From: Centropus unirufus
Taxonomy: Eukaryota; Chordata; Aves; Cuculiformes; Centropidae
NCBI GenBank assembly: GCA_013397695.1
Contig: VYZI01000424.1
Span: 34,623 to 98,622, forward strand
Reading direction: 5' to 3'
DNA: 64,000 nucleotides
Shown here: positions 38,940 through 50,903 of the stretch, one piece after another
Layout of the letters: each line of letters opens with the position of its first letter
Numbering within the stretch: position 1 is the stretch's first letter
Translations under genes and position numbers: made by a program
The notes under the pieces: model-generated
The model's database searches: none
The model's input: only the letters and a program-made list of their open reading frames with translations
Told to the model about the DNA's origin: nothing

Positions 38940-39285
38940 GCACTGGGCTCACAGAACCCAGAATCCAAGAATCCCAGACTGCCCAGCCCCCCAGGCAGGG
39001 TCACCTTGAGCAGCTGCGCAGGAGCGCGTCTTGCTGGGTTGGATGTCTCTGGAGAAGGAGGCTCCACACCTCCCCACGCAGCTGGTTCCAGCGCTCCGTC
39101 ACCCTCACAGGAGAGAAGTTTTTCCTTATGTTCAGGTGGAACACCCCGTGCCCCAGGCTGTGCCCGTTTCCCTTGTCCTGTTGCTGGGCACCACCCAACA
39201 GGGCCAGGCCCCATCCTCCTGCACCCGTATCCACTGGATTTTGTTCAGCACTGATGGGGTTCCCTCTCAGCCTTCACACGGACCC
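38940..39285 (-). mobile_element. CR1 LINE fragment, different subfamily
   Basis: Reads GGTTGGATGTCTCTGGAGAA, CTCCACACCTCCCCACGCAG, GGTTCCAGCGCTCCGTCACC, TTTTTCCTTATGTTCAGGTG and TTGTCCTGTTGCTGGGCACC. This is the reverse complement of an internal/3' CR1 segment of another subfamily than the copies above. It ends next to the assembly gap. Confidence 0.85.
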
Positions 39286-39291
39286 TCCCCC

Positions 39292-39999
39292 NNNNNNNNN
39301 NNNNNNNNNNNNNNNNNNNNNNNNNNNNNNNNNNNNNNNNNNNNNNNNNNNNNNNNNNNNNNNNNNNNNNNNNNNNNNNNNNNNNNNNNNNNNNNNNNNN
39401 NNNNNNNNNNNNNNNNNNNNNNNNNNNNNNNNNNNNNNNNNNNNNNNNNNNNNNNNNNNNNNNNNNNNNNNNNNNNNNNNNNNNNNNNNNNNNNNNNNNN
39501 NNNNNNNNNNNNNNNNNNNNNNNNNNNNNNNNNNNNNNNNNNNNNNNNNNNNNNNNNNNNNNNNNNNNNNNNNNNNNNNNNNNNNNNNNNNNNNNNNNNN
39601 NNNNNNNNNNNNNNNNNNNNNNNNNNNNNNNNNNNNNNNNNNNNNNNNNNNNNNNNNNNNNNNNNNNNNNNNNNNNNNNNNNNNNNNNNNNNNNNNNNNN
39701 NNNNNNNNNNNNNNNNNNNNNNNNNNNNNNNNNNNNNNNNNNNNNNNNNNNNNNNNNNNNNNNNNNNNNNNNNNNNNNNNNNNNNNNNNNNNNNNNNNNN
39801 NNNNNNNNNNNNNNNNNNNNNNNNNNNNNNNNNNNNNNNNNNNNNNNNNNNNNNNNNNNNNNNNNNNNNNNNNNNNNNNNNNNNNNNNNNNNNNNNNNNN
39901 NNNNNNNNNNNNNNNNNNNNNNNNNNNNNNNNNNNNNNNNNNNNNNNNNNNNNNNNNNNNNNNNNNNNNNNNNNNNNNNNNNNNNNNNNNNNNNNNNNN
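39292..39999. other. Assembly gap (N), 708 bases
   Basis: Run of N immediately upstream of the miR-181 host promoter. The sequence resumes inside a CpG island, so part of the island is missing. Confidence 1.
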
Positions 40000-40261
40000 G
40001 CCCCTCGCGCGCCCCTACCCCGCGCCCCCCGCCCCTCAGACGCCGCCGACGCCGCCCGGCACCCAAACAAGCGGCGCGCGCCCCGCCGGCGGGAGGGGCG
40101 GGGCCGCCGGGGGGCGCGCTGTCCAATCAGGAGGCGACTCCGCGGCGAGAGCAGCGAATCGGCGCCTCAGCCGCGCGCACGTGACTGGCTGTTCCCCCGA
40201 CCGCTCCCCCGCCGGCCCCCCCCCGCGCCCTATATATAGCGGGGCGGGGGGCGGCGGGCGG
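40000..40261 (+). promoter_or_regulatory. TATA/CCAAT promoter of the miR-181a-2/b-2 host transcript
   Basis: A CpG-rich block with an ordered set of elements on the plus strand: GC box GGGGCGGGGC at 40095-40104, CCAAT at 40123-40127, E-box CACGTGAC starting at 40178, and TATATATA at 40231-40238. Spacing puts the start site near 40262. The elements lie upstream of a plus-strand splice donor at 40440/40441, which sets the direction toward the miR-181 hairpins. The upstream part of the island is lost in the gap 39292-39999. The TATA string also reads on the other strand, so divergent initiation is possible. Confidence 0.7.
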
Positions 40262-40440
40262 CGCCGCGCGGGCAGCGGCGGGGGCAGCGGCGCCGGGCGC
40301 CCCGCTCCGCGCCTCCCGCACCGGGAGCAGGAGGCGTGCGGGGAGCGGGGGACGCGCCGGGAGCCGAGTTGCTCGTCCTTAACCCGCACGGGTAGCAACT
40401 TTTTAATGCGGACCGAGGCGAGCGCGAAGCCTTCCCGCAG
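40262..40440 (+). ncRNA. MIR181A2HG: Host transcript exon 1
   Basis: From the estimated start, about 24 bases past the TATA box, to a near-perfect donor (CAG then GTAAGG). It is very GC-rich at the 5' end. It carries an ATG at 40407 whose frame reads MRTEASAKPSR up to the donor and stays open into the next predicted exon. The start coordinate is approximate; the donor is seen directly. Confidence 0.55.
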
Positions 40441-41231
40441 GTAAGGGGGTGCTGCCCGGTTAACGGTGGGGGAGGCGGGGAGGGGGGACGCACCGGGAGG
40501 GGGGCGCGCCGCCTCCCGTTATCCCGTGCGCGCGGGTGACTTTATATCATCGCTTTCCAGCCTCATTCCTGCACGTGTTCCTTTGTTCTCCGACGTATAT
40601 ACATGCCCTTCTATACATTAATACAGCTGGAGGGAGCCCCCCGGCTTGGGATGGGGTGGGGGAGGGCTCCCCCCTCCCCCAGCGCTTCCCGAAGGAGGAG
40701 GAACGGGAGCGGTTTTTCCCCAGCACTGCAAGTTGTTTCCCAGGGTCGGTAACCAGACACGCGTGTGGCCGGAGGGGCTGGCGGGGAGGAACTGAGCCAG
40801 ACGGGGACACAAAGGGAAAGGGGGGGGCAGCCCCCCCAGATCCCAGCGTCCCCGCCCCGAGGGGACCCCCTCGAGGGGTGCCGGGCTCCTCCGCACACCC
40901 CCCCTCTTTGCTTTTGTCTGGCACCTGCGGGTTATATCGCGACAGGCGACACAGGAGGGGCGCAGCCACCCCCCGCTCCTTGGGGGGCAGTTCTCTTGCC
41001 CCCCACCATCAGCCGGGTTCCACTTGATGTTGATTAACAAAGCCATTAGACAAAAAACTGCAGGGAAACGAGCCCAGGTTTGCGGTGTTCTTGCTCAAAA
41101 GTATCACGATGTGGGTTTTTGACTGAACTCTAAAAGAAAGGCGATGGGGTCGCTCGCCAAAGCATCCACAGTTGTTGAGCGCGATGGGCGCTGTGTGCAA
41201 AGAGTTGGCCAGGGTGGGATCTCGGATTAAT

Positions 41232-41322
41232 CAGATCCATTTGGTTGGAAAAGACCTTTGAGATCATCAAGGCCAGCCATACCTGTCCACCTTTAAACCC
41301 TGTCCCTGAGCACCTTGAGAAG
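41232..41322 (-). mobile_element. CR1-like fragment
   Basis: GGTTGGAAAAGACCTTTGAG, then ATCATCAAGGCCAGCCA and AAACCCTGTCCCTGAGCACC, the reverse complement of an old CR1 3' end. Confidence 0.75.
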
Positions 41323-44300
41323 TGTTAAGAAAATATAAATAAAAGTGCAAGTGTGTAATTTTCATCGATTTCCCATTAGGTTTCTTCGCAAAACCAACTC
41401 ATTTTTGATGCTGTAAGTAGAATTCCCCAAGTTTATAAAGTTGGGAAGGGGGCGATTTCCCCTCCTAGTTTGGCCCAGGAATGCGAGATAACATATTTTT
41501 AGCATTCATAAAGAGCCACGAGGAGCGGGAGCAGCGTTTGGAAGCCCGCGCCGCGCAGCTGGGGCGCAGAGCAGAGGTTATTCACATGGCGGGTCGAGAA
41601 ACTCCATTCATATATCCGACTACCTGGATTTGAATAGAAACCAGACAGCAATTCTTTGGTCCCAGCCACTATTCGCCCCGCCGGACAATAGAGATTTGTT
41701 AGCACACAGGCACAAGCGCTGGGACACAAAGCTGGAGGCAGCAGAGATAGGGGCTTCACTGCACAGGAAATTACAGCTTTTGATGCACTGCTGGCAGGTC
41801 CGCCGTGCAGAAAAGCAACATGACTGTGCCATGTTTAAGAGCGCCTTACTGCCATTTTTAACCACCTAGAATGTCATAAAAGCTTTATTGTCGCAGTACA
41901 TAAAATCACAGAGTCCATATGGTTACTTTTCAGCTGCGGTCGCTGCCCTGTGTCTGGAAGGCAGAAGCATGATCTGGCTGGAGGTTTTAATTTACAGAGT
42001 CATGATCGGGGGGGGGAGGCGGAATTAAAAGAATTTTGAGGACAGAAAACCTCAAAGTGTTTATAAAAAGCAGAGATCTGTAACGGAGGCGGCTGATGTC
42101 TGGCCTGAGATGTGCTGCTGTTGTAAGGGACTTCATTGTACCAGTGGCTCCAAGACAGCTGATTTCAGCATCCAAGGGTCAGGAAATGTGCTCCTCACTA
42201 TCAGGAGGACGTTCTCCAGTGGTGACAACTTGGCAAATACCAAAATAAATACAAAAAAACAACCCCAAATGAAAGGTTGAGTGTCTGGCACCTCCCATTC
42301 CCCCTACTTTCCCCCCAGCCTAGAGGGAAAACACAAACTCCTCGGAGACTGAGCTTTAATCCACTGATTGGAGCCAATGAGGAGAAATTATTGAGATTAG
42401 AAAACCAACCAGCGGGTTTTATTAGATGAAAAGCCTGCCCCTTGCTGTGCGCGGTGCCTGGCTGGGGGGCGGAAGTCGGCTCAGTCCTCACCCGAAGAGC
42501 AGGAAGATTTGAGCTGCTCCTCCTCACTTTCCATATTTTTCCATAAATCTGACCCACCCTACCAACTCAGCACCTGATAAAAACCCGGTCCAACTGGCTA
42601 GTTGCGCTCCTAAGACTGGCGCAGGCATCCGAGTGCAGCCGGGAGCATCTCTGCCGGCTGCAGGGCAGGAAGGACCTGGCTGCTCTTCACCCGGGAAAAA
42701 CAATGACATTGACGTTTGTGATGTATCGCCCGTGTGAAAGGTGGGGTTTACCATGAGCTGCAGAGCTACAAGTGTCATAAATTACACAAACAAAGGTTTG
42801 CTGCTCCTGAGAGTGTTTTATCAATTCGATCCTCCACCTTAGCGAATTCCGAAGGGAGGGAAACGGGTCCATCTTCCAAGGCGCCCAGGAAGATACATGG
42901 AGATGCTCTGCACCAGCCTTGGGCAGGGGATGGACCTGCTTCCACTGCCCCTTTGAGCAGCACAGGGTAAAAGAAGAGCACAGGACCAAAACAACACCAT
43001 TTCTGAAGGGAAAAAAAAATCAAAAAATCCCAAGTTCTCTCTAAGGGGCTGCTTGTGAGATTAACAAAACCTCCCTGTGTGAGGGGCCACCTCATAATTT
43101 TCAGCTGCTATTTCAGAACATTAGGAACACAAACATGAATACTTCTCACAGGAGTCAGTTTTGTCTGAATAATTATATAATTTCCTTGAATTCTGTCCCT
43201 GATGCAGTACAATGGCTTGGGTGTTCTACTTCTCAGTAAAACTTGGGTGATAAGAATCAGCTGAGATTACAATCAAGCTACTTTGATTTTAAATTTTTCC
43301 TTGCTGGTGCTTAGAGACCCAGACAGACCTACCTACAACAAGCCTTTGAACCAAAAAGATTATGGATTATTTTTAATAAAGGTTAATGATATTGACTGCT
43401 CTCCCTACAAAGTGCTTTTAGATTGAATACCATGGAATTCTTGAAATACAGCAACCTTTTCGGTTACCTGCAAGGCTGCTAATGTAAAAAGGATGGCAAA
43501 AAGGGGCTTCTGCCTAATCAAAACAGCCATAAAAGGAATGCTTGGGCATAACCCGCGCCTGTAAACATCTGCACACTCAGCTCAGACATGGGTGTAATCC
43601 CATCAGGCACACAAGAGAAGGATGCTGATGGCTGTTCTGTGTTTTTTGAAACCACACAAAGAAATACCAGATAATTCAAAGTCAGTTTTCCCGGCTCCTG
43701 TTTGGGCTGTTCCAGTGGGGAGTTCATAAAGGTGCACAAAAAAGAGGAAAGCTCTTACCCACCAACGGGCTTGGAAGTCGCAGCTGATGCAAAAGAGCAA
43801 CGCGGACATAATCTGCCTCTTGATTAGAATATAGCACTGCCTTCCAGCGCTGGCTGCCAATACAAATGCATGGGGTATGCGGAGATCGAGCACCGCACTT
43901 GGCAATTGAACAAAATATGTGGAATCCCAAGAATTCCGTTTTATCTTAATAATAGCCAGCAGATGCTGTGATCATTTCAAAACCGCAGTATTGATTAATA
44001 TCACTGGAGTTTCAAACATGAAGAACTCAAAAGACAACAATTGGCTATTTTTATGTGGAGGAGAACATGAAACCCCCTGTTCACAAGAAGCCACAGACTG
44101 ATGCCAGCCCCTTTTTAAACAGGCTTCACCCATTCCCACTTCCCCTGTATTCCTGGAAAACAGTTGAGCCACCAGCAGCTGCCCTGAGCCGCGATACAAA
44201 GGCATTAACAAATCACCCTGAGTGACCACGGCATAAAACTGCAAGTTTTGAGTGCCCCAAAGTGCTGCTTCTCGCTACCAAAAGCCCTTTGGTGTTTGCC

Positions 44301-45408
44301 ATCGGCTGTGCCACCCAACCTCACCCGCGTGCGCCCGGCGCTGAGCCCGGCCAGCCCAGGACACTCCGTCCCAGGTGGGGTTGGCTCCTGTTGGACACAG
44401 CCAGGGTGAGTGAGGAGATGCCCCAGCGCAGCCGAGGGCAGGTGAGGGCTCGGGGCAGGCACGGGTGGCACCGAGCGGCACGTGGAGCGCTGTGTGTGCC
44501 CCCGGGAGCCCAGCAGGGGCTCCTGCAGCACTGGTGACTGCTCCCCATGCTCAGATGCGCCCGTGCGGCCCACGGGCGGCTGCGCTAGGCGTGATGAACC
44601 TCACAAGTGGCACAGCCAGTGCCCGGCAGCTTGTGGCACGCCAGAACAGAGCGGGTGAGCTCCAGCCAGGCAGCGGTTACCAATCCCAGACCCCTGGGGG
44701 ACACTTCCCAATTCCTACCTGGGTGACCTGCATCTGCCTGTGGTTTCCTTGACAAGTGTCCCACCAGACGAGCACTCGGGGCTTCGCTGCTCGTTTTTTC
44801 GGGGGGTTCCGACAGCCCATCCGTGTTCCCTAGCACACAAGCCCGTGTCCTTCCCTCACGCGGGAAGTCCATGGTGCTGTCTGTAAATAACGCTTCCTCT
44901 CCAGGCTGGTGTCACAAACAAAAGGGATCAGTCTGGTCCATAAACAGAGGTGGCGAGGGTTTACCCACACATCCTCTCATTTCCAGTCTCCCACAAATCC
45001 CACTGCGGGCGTGCGGGTGCCCGGCAGTGTCGGCAGGGCCATTTACATTATCCCAGCGCCTCAGAGCTGGGTCCTGCGCTTCCAGCCGGACTGGCTGCTC
45101 CGCGGGAAGGGGACAGAGAGCACCCCACCTCCAATATAACATCCTGAGCCTTACAAAAGGTGCTTACCCAAGGGGCAGGGAACTCCTCTGGAGCGGGGTG
45201 TGCTCATGGCTGTTCGCAGTCAGGGTTAGTGCTTAAGGTGGAGTCTCAAATTCAGATTTTTTAAGCTGATCAATACGTTTGCAGACCAGGTTCCCGTGAT
45301 AAACGCAGATTCCAGTTATAAAACAAGGCAGTCAAGTTTGCCATATATTTTTTCGTGCTAAAGATTTAAATATCATGTGGCTTTAGCTTTCTTTCTGTTC
45401 ACTGAATA

Positions 45409-45417
45409 TCAAGGTCA
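45409..45417 (+). promoter_or_regulatory. Extended nuclear-receptor half-site TCAAGGTCA
   Basis: Exact TCAAGGTCA, the extended half-site bound by NR5A, ERR and NR6A1 proteins (known for these families). It lies in an AT-rich block between the host promoter and the miR-181 hairpins. A single 9-mer can occur by chance in 64 kb. Confidence 0.2.
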
Positions 45418-47344
45418 ATTAGGAATGATGTCTGGCTAGTACTCTCAGAGCAGATTAGACAGTTGCATCAAAAACTAGGACCATGTATAGGTCATCTGTT
45501 ACTGTGACCTAGATTTCTGAGAATCTGTTCAATTTGTTTTATTGAAAACGTGGTGCTTTCTCAGTTCTGTTTCCCCTAGCAAACCTCTCCGTAATAGCAG
45601 AAAATAGCTTTATTAGATACTTACAGACATTGCTGACTACTTCTGCTAAGACACAAAGAAAATCAAATCCAGGCAGCAGACCTGTGCCTGTCATCCATTT
45701 AATTTTAAAATAACTTAAGGTTCTGAAAGGCTTATGCCTTATAATCTAAAGCATTTGGTCCACATGCCAAATGCTAAGCAATCTGAAATACATAATAGCT
45801 TAGCTCCAGCTTTGTTTGCCCTATTTAATTCCCTTTCTTCCTTTGGTAACCAGTGGGTATGTGCAATGTTTCTGCAGTCTACTTTGGAAGTTATGAACAT
45901 GCTGAAATATTTGAGTAAAGAGAGGCTGTTTCATTCGTCTCAGCTGCGTGCGCTCTGCGGTGCCCTCGAAGCCTGGTTTGGATTGCTGAGCAGAGAGCAG
46001 AACCAGACTTCCCTCCCAGCCCCCCCGTTCCTCACTGAGCATGAAGGTTCTATGGGAATTCTGACACGCCTGCTGCGTATCCACCTCTGCTGTCTGGATT
46101 GTCATCCTGGAACCACAGAAAAGCAGATTTCCATTTGGAACATTTTATGACAAATTTCCTCCCCTCTTGCTTAAGTGTTGGGGTTGGAGAGCAATTCCTG
46201 AGAGCTCCTGCGCACACACCAGCCTGGCTTTGGGAGAGGGAAGGGAAGAAGGTGGACTTGGAGTATTAGAGTATGTTCTAAACCCCACCGAGTTCAGTGT
46301 AAAGGGAAAATTATAAAAGTCATGACGCGATTGTGGAATCCACAATTCAAAGCACAGGACCCAGCCGAATTTTAGAGTTTTCATCATCATCATCAGTCTC
46401 TGTGGCTTCTCATGCTGAGCGCACTGCGGTACGAAACACATCTACAGCAGTTGTGCTCTCATCACCCCAGGAGAAAAGGTATTTAATGCCATCAGGCAGC
46501 GGCAGGAAAGGGCACTGCAACAAAAAAAAGAAGCTGCCAATAGATCGAGATTCTTAGAGTCAAACCTCCAGTACTTTCCTCCCTCACAAACTGCACCGAG
46601 TAGATCTGTGTTTTTTCGACAATCTAAAGCCACTTTTACCAAGACATCTGAATTTTATGCTACTTTCATATTCAGACTTTTATGTGCATCTCACAGCACG
46701 CTGGGACCAATTTATTTTACAGGCAAGATAAAAACCCGGCAATATTTGGGTGATGCTATCCAAAGATCATTCTTCTAAATGAACGCAAGTACATTTTCTC
46801 CTTTTTGTTTCGCATGATGGCTGCATTTAAATAGGCTAAATGTATAATTCAGGAAAGTGGCTGAGCCCCGCTCACCTGGGGGTCACATCCACACCCAGCC
46901 AACATTTCGAAGCACATGAAAGCAAAGAAAGCAAATATGTAAGAGGGGGTGGAAGTCTTTCTTCCAACAGTATATTTGCCTGGAAACCAGATAGAAAAGA
47001 GAGCTTTTCTTTTTTTTTTTTTTCCCCAAATCATACCCAGTTGTTCCACAAGAGTCTTTGAAGATATTTCTATTTTAAATCTGAACACCTGACGAACAAA
47101 GACGCCAGGCGCTCTGGCTGAGCAGCACACAGGAGCAGTGGGAAGGGAAGCTGAGGTTCTCCGAGCTCAGCGCCGTGCCTGCACGCTGCAGTTCACATCG
47201 TTTGTGAGTGAGGCGCAATGAACTTGTGAAAACGTGAACAAATAGCAGTGAAAAGTGGAAGTTCATCCGTGGCGTGGGTTAGACCACGCTCAGGATGTGG
47301 TGGGGTTTTCCCCTGACGGCAAGGAGCGCTGTGCATCGAGACCT

Positions 47345-47447
47345 GGAGGTGCTCAAGGCCAGGTTGTTCTGGGCTTTGAGCACCCTGATCCAGTGGAAGA
47401 TGTCCCTGCTTTTAGGTCCCTTCCAACCCAAACCATTCCATGATTCT
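47345..47447 (+). mobile_element. CR1 LINE 3' tail
   Basis: GGAGGTGCTCAAGGCCAGGT, CACCCTGATCCAGTGGAAGA, GGTCCCTTCCAACCCAAACC and ATTCCATGATTCTAAG: forward CR1 end with the usual octamer-type terminus. Confidence 0.88.
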
Positions 47448-50400
47448 AAGTGTGTGGTGAAAAGCAGTTACAAGACAGCAGCACAGAACGGTCCTGGAGA
47501 TGCCTGCTGCCAAAACTGAACCAAAGAGGTTGTAGAGGTCTTTGTGACACACCAGAGCAAGCATCACATCCAGGGTGAACCCACAATTCCAAAAACAAGG
47601 ATTCTTTTTCTCATTATGATCGCCAGCCACGCTATACAGCTCAGAAACGGTGACAAGGGATGAGCAGCAGAACAGGAGGCAGCTTCTGCCCTCCCTGCCC
47701 TGAAAAAGCCTGGCCAGCTCCAACGAGTTCCAGTGTTGGAGCAGAAGGGCAGGAGAACTGATGAGTGCAAAGACTCCTGTTGCACTGGCGGACGTGCCAA
47801 TAATTTCTAAAATGCTAAAAGGCAAAAGCCAATCTCAGAAACAGAATCATCTCTACTTGGGATCACCTCTCTCCTTCCCAAAACTGAAGCATAGGAGCCA
47901 TGCCTGAATTCACAGCTAATGGGAATCTTTTTGATCGTCCAAGAGGCTGGCCAAGGAGAGTGGCCAGCAGAGAGCGTCTGCTCAAGAAGGACTTACCCTA
48001 AATTCGCCACCCTAATAAATACAAAGCCTCCCAGGTCTACAGCAATGCAGCATTTCAGTGATGAAGAATTATTAGCAGGTTCAATATACCGAAAGAGACG
48101 ATGTTATTTATATCTGCAGAAGCTGCTTACCCAGCATTAGATGTGTCAGGGCAGGAATTCATCAGGAGGACACCCGAGACTCCTCTCTATTAAACCCGAT
48201 GAATCTAATACAGACAGTAATCTTCATGGCAACAAATGTTATCTTAAAAGATGAGGGATAAAAGTTAACAGGGAAGCGGTACGAACTCATGAAAAGAAAA
48301 ATGCGTTCTGGTTGCCGACACACAGAAGCCTGCCTGCAGAAGGCTCCGGGTGTGCGGGAAGAAGTCTGGAAGACAGGAGATGATTAGTAGGAAATATGCA
48401 CGTTTCTCCTCCTTGCATCCCATCCTAAACATCCATTAGCTGCTGTTTTGATTTTGGTTTACAGTCAGAACTGCTTTATTGATTGCAGCCAACAGCTACG
48501 ATTCAATAGCGTCTCCAACATCAAGGTAGTTTTGTTCCAGCCAAGACAATTTCTGACATTACTAACAATGAGATGAAGATTTGCTATTGTCAAGACATCC
48601 CGGTGAGGTCATTTGTGTTCCACGTTTGGCTGCAGGTACAAATGGCTTCATAAACGCAGTTTGCTCCAAAAGCCATCCGTGCTGGGCCTACTCAAAAGAA
48701 CCTCGCTCACGCCTCCCATGGGGTGCTGGAAAGCTGTTGTGGTCCAGATGAAGCTCCTTATCACCTCGCCAGCTTGCCTGAGTGAAGTGGTACTTGGTCC
48801 TCTGGAAAATTGGGTGAAGAGACAGGCAGGTCTCGTGCCATTGTGTGTGATCGCTTCACCTCACCCAGAGACAACTCTGGAGAGAGGGTAGGGAGCTGGA
48901 CTCTCATCCGGCACGATGGGTCCCGTGGAAGTAGGTCAGCAGGGAAGCTTCTGGCCATGGCCATGTCCTCCAGCCCCAGCCGCCCTTCTCACTACAAGCA
49001 AAGCTGACAACTGCTTCCTTTAGCAGGGAACAGGAGATGGAGGGGTTGATTCTGAGAGTGTTTGTTGTAGAAAGGTAAAGCAAATAGTGTTTAAAAACCA
49101 CAACTATTGCACTATTTCAGTGGCTTGATAAGGGTTCAGTAAAGTGCCTAAAAAAGGGCATCTGATAACTGAACATGGGATGTCAGATGGGCGGGATCAC
49201 CATCCCAGCACTGCTCTCGGTAAGGGCAAGTGGAAGAGGCTGGGAACCTGTAGTCCCAAGACTAGTCGAGTAGTTGTCCAGGGAGCTCATGGACTGTTAA
49301 AGAACCCCAACAGTGCTCATTGTGGAAGGTTGCCGAACCTGAAGTGTTTTTCCATGGCATTGCTACCTAAACGCTCGCCCAAATGTCAGTGAAACAACAG
49401 CAATAATTAAAAATACCGCCAGTGATTGCATCCTCCTGTCCACCTGCTGTCTCCTCAAGGTGCACCTGTGTGCTCATACTGCAGAATTCATTACATCGAC
49501 AAAGAAAACCCCTTTATGGTACTCTTAAAGCTTGTTTCAGGACAAAGTAACCATGCTTGCCCGTGGCATTCCCAAGGATGCTTAAGGCAGGCACTACCCT
49601 GCTGGGCACAGCCTCAGCCCCCATTGCCACAGGCCAAGGTCTCACGCCAGCCCCTAAGAGTCACCTTTATCGAAGCGTAGCCAGTTCAGCCCCAGGTGCA
49701 TACCTTACATTTAGTAAGGGACACACAGCAGTGCTGTCAGGATTCCTGCCCTGCTGTAGAGAAAATATTTATGGTGAGGAACAACTGGAAGGATTGAGCT
49801 AGGGTGTAAGAATTGCTCCGGCACTGTAAATACAGAGAACCAGAAACAGCCACAAAACAAACCAAATCCTGTCTCCAGATTTCAGACAACTCACAGGTTA
49901 ACCCCCGTTCCAGGGTTTCTGTGCATATTTTGAGGAAACCGATTTTTTGCTTACAGAAACCCATTCTCTCTACTGCAAGTTGAAAGTAAACCCCATGTGC
50001 TCTGAATCTACAATATTTTCATTGTAAAGCTCTCCTTCAGCAACCCACCGCCTCGCTGATTGCATCATTGCACTGTGACCTCGCAGGGATTCCAGCTCAT
50101 TCCATGAGCAGAGCTAACAGGGCCGGGCTTCCAGGGACCCATGTCCTCTGCCTTTAGCATTCAGGGACGCTGCTGGGTGCATTTCATGCCTTTTCCTCAA
50201 GGAAAACAATAATTAAGCAATGAAAATAGAGGTGGCAACTGTCAGCTATTGGCTCTCTGTTCCCTCACACAGCCCAGATCTCTGTGTACACCCACCAAGA
50301 CAGAACGGACTCGGAGAGGGAAAGGGGAACGTGGGTTTTGGACGCAGTTCTGGAGGTAAAACCTGCAACAGCACAACGGTTGTAAAGGTTTCACCCCTGC

Positions 50401-50873
50401 CCCGAGCCCTGCACGTATCTCCCAGCCACAGTTGCCAGAGAATGATTTTATCATCTTGGAATCTGTCCAAAAATCTCACTGATAGAGCGCTTTGAACTTT
50501 GCAAGAGGGAAGGGGCGTACAGCCAGGACAGAGAAATACCATGTACAGCTTGGTTTTAACGTTCAGGAGAGATTAAAGCTCTCAAATCATGAACTGAGAA
50601 GATGAAAGTTGCCACGTTAAAGGTCAGCAGAGGTACAGGAGGTGGAAGAAGCAGTGAACTGAGGAAAAAACCTCTCACAGTGCAATTTAAATATAAACAC
50701 ACTGTTTTGGTTTGTTAAAACCAAAATGTCATGCCTGACTGGGACTTGGTTTCCTTGACGGAGGCTGCACCCACCCCGTGCAGTCACCCCTCACGCTGGG
50801 ACGCTCGGAGCTCGGCACTCGAGGCTGAGCATTGCTTGGTATTAACACACATTTTCTTTGTTCTTTCCAACAG

Positions 50874-50903
50874 CCCCTACTCCACAAAGACTGCGAGAAA
50901 AAG
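50874..50903 (+). ncRNA. MIR181A2HG: Host transcript 30-nt exon
   Basis: A polypyrimidine tract and acceptor (TTTGTTCTTTCCAACAG, ending 50873) are followed by 30 nt and a donor AAAAG then GTGAGA at 50904. This is one of the best-looking splice-site pairs on the plus strand of the window, and it lies between the promoter and the miR-181 hairpins. Joined to exon 1 it keeps the small frame from 40407 open. It is a prediction from signals only. Confidence 0.5.

Larger units (their letters stand above)
40441..50873 (+). other. Predicted first intron of the miR-181 host RNA
   Basis: 10.4 kb between the two predicted host exons. It is CpG-rich to about 41.0 kb, then average. It holds CR1 pieces at 41.23 and 47.35 kb, a (CAT)n tract at 46.38 kb and an AT-rich block at 45.24-45.48 kb with the half-site TCAAGGTCA. 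No coding exon is supported. Confidence 0.5.

Noticed and set aside
38726..40444. 572-codon frame across the second gap
   Set aside because: More than a third is N; the rest is CR1 sequence on one side and CpG-island DNA on the other.
47412..47825. 137-codon minus-strand frame with hydrophobic stretches
   Set aside because: It begins in a CR1 tail and has no known family features; chance extension beside a repeat is simpler.
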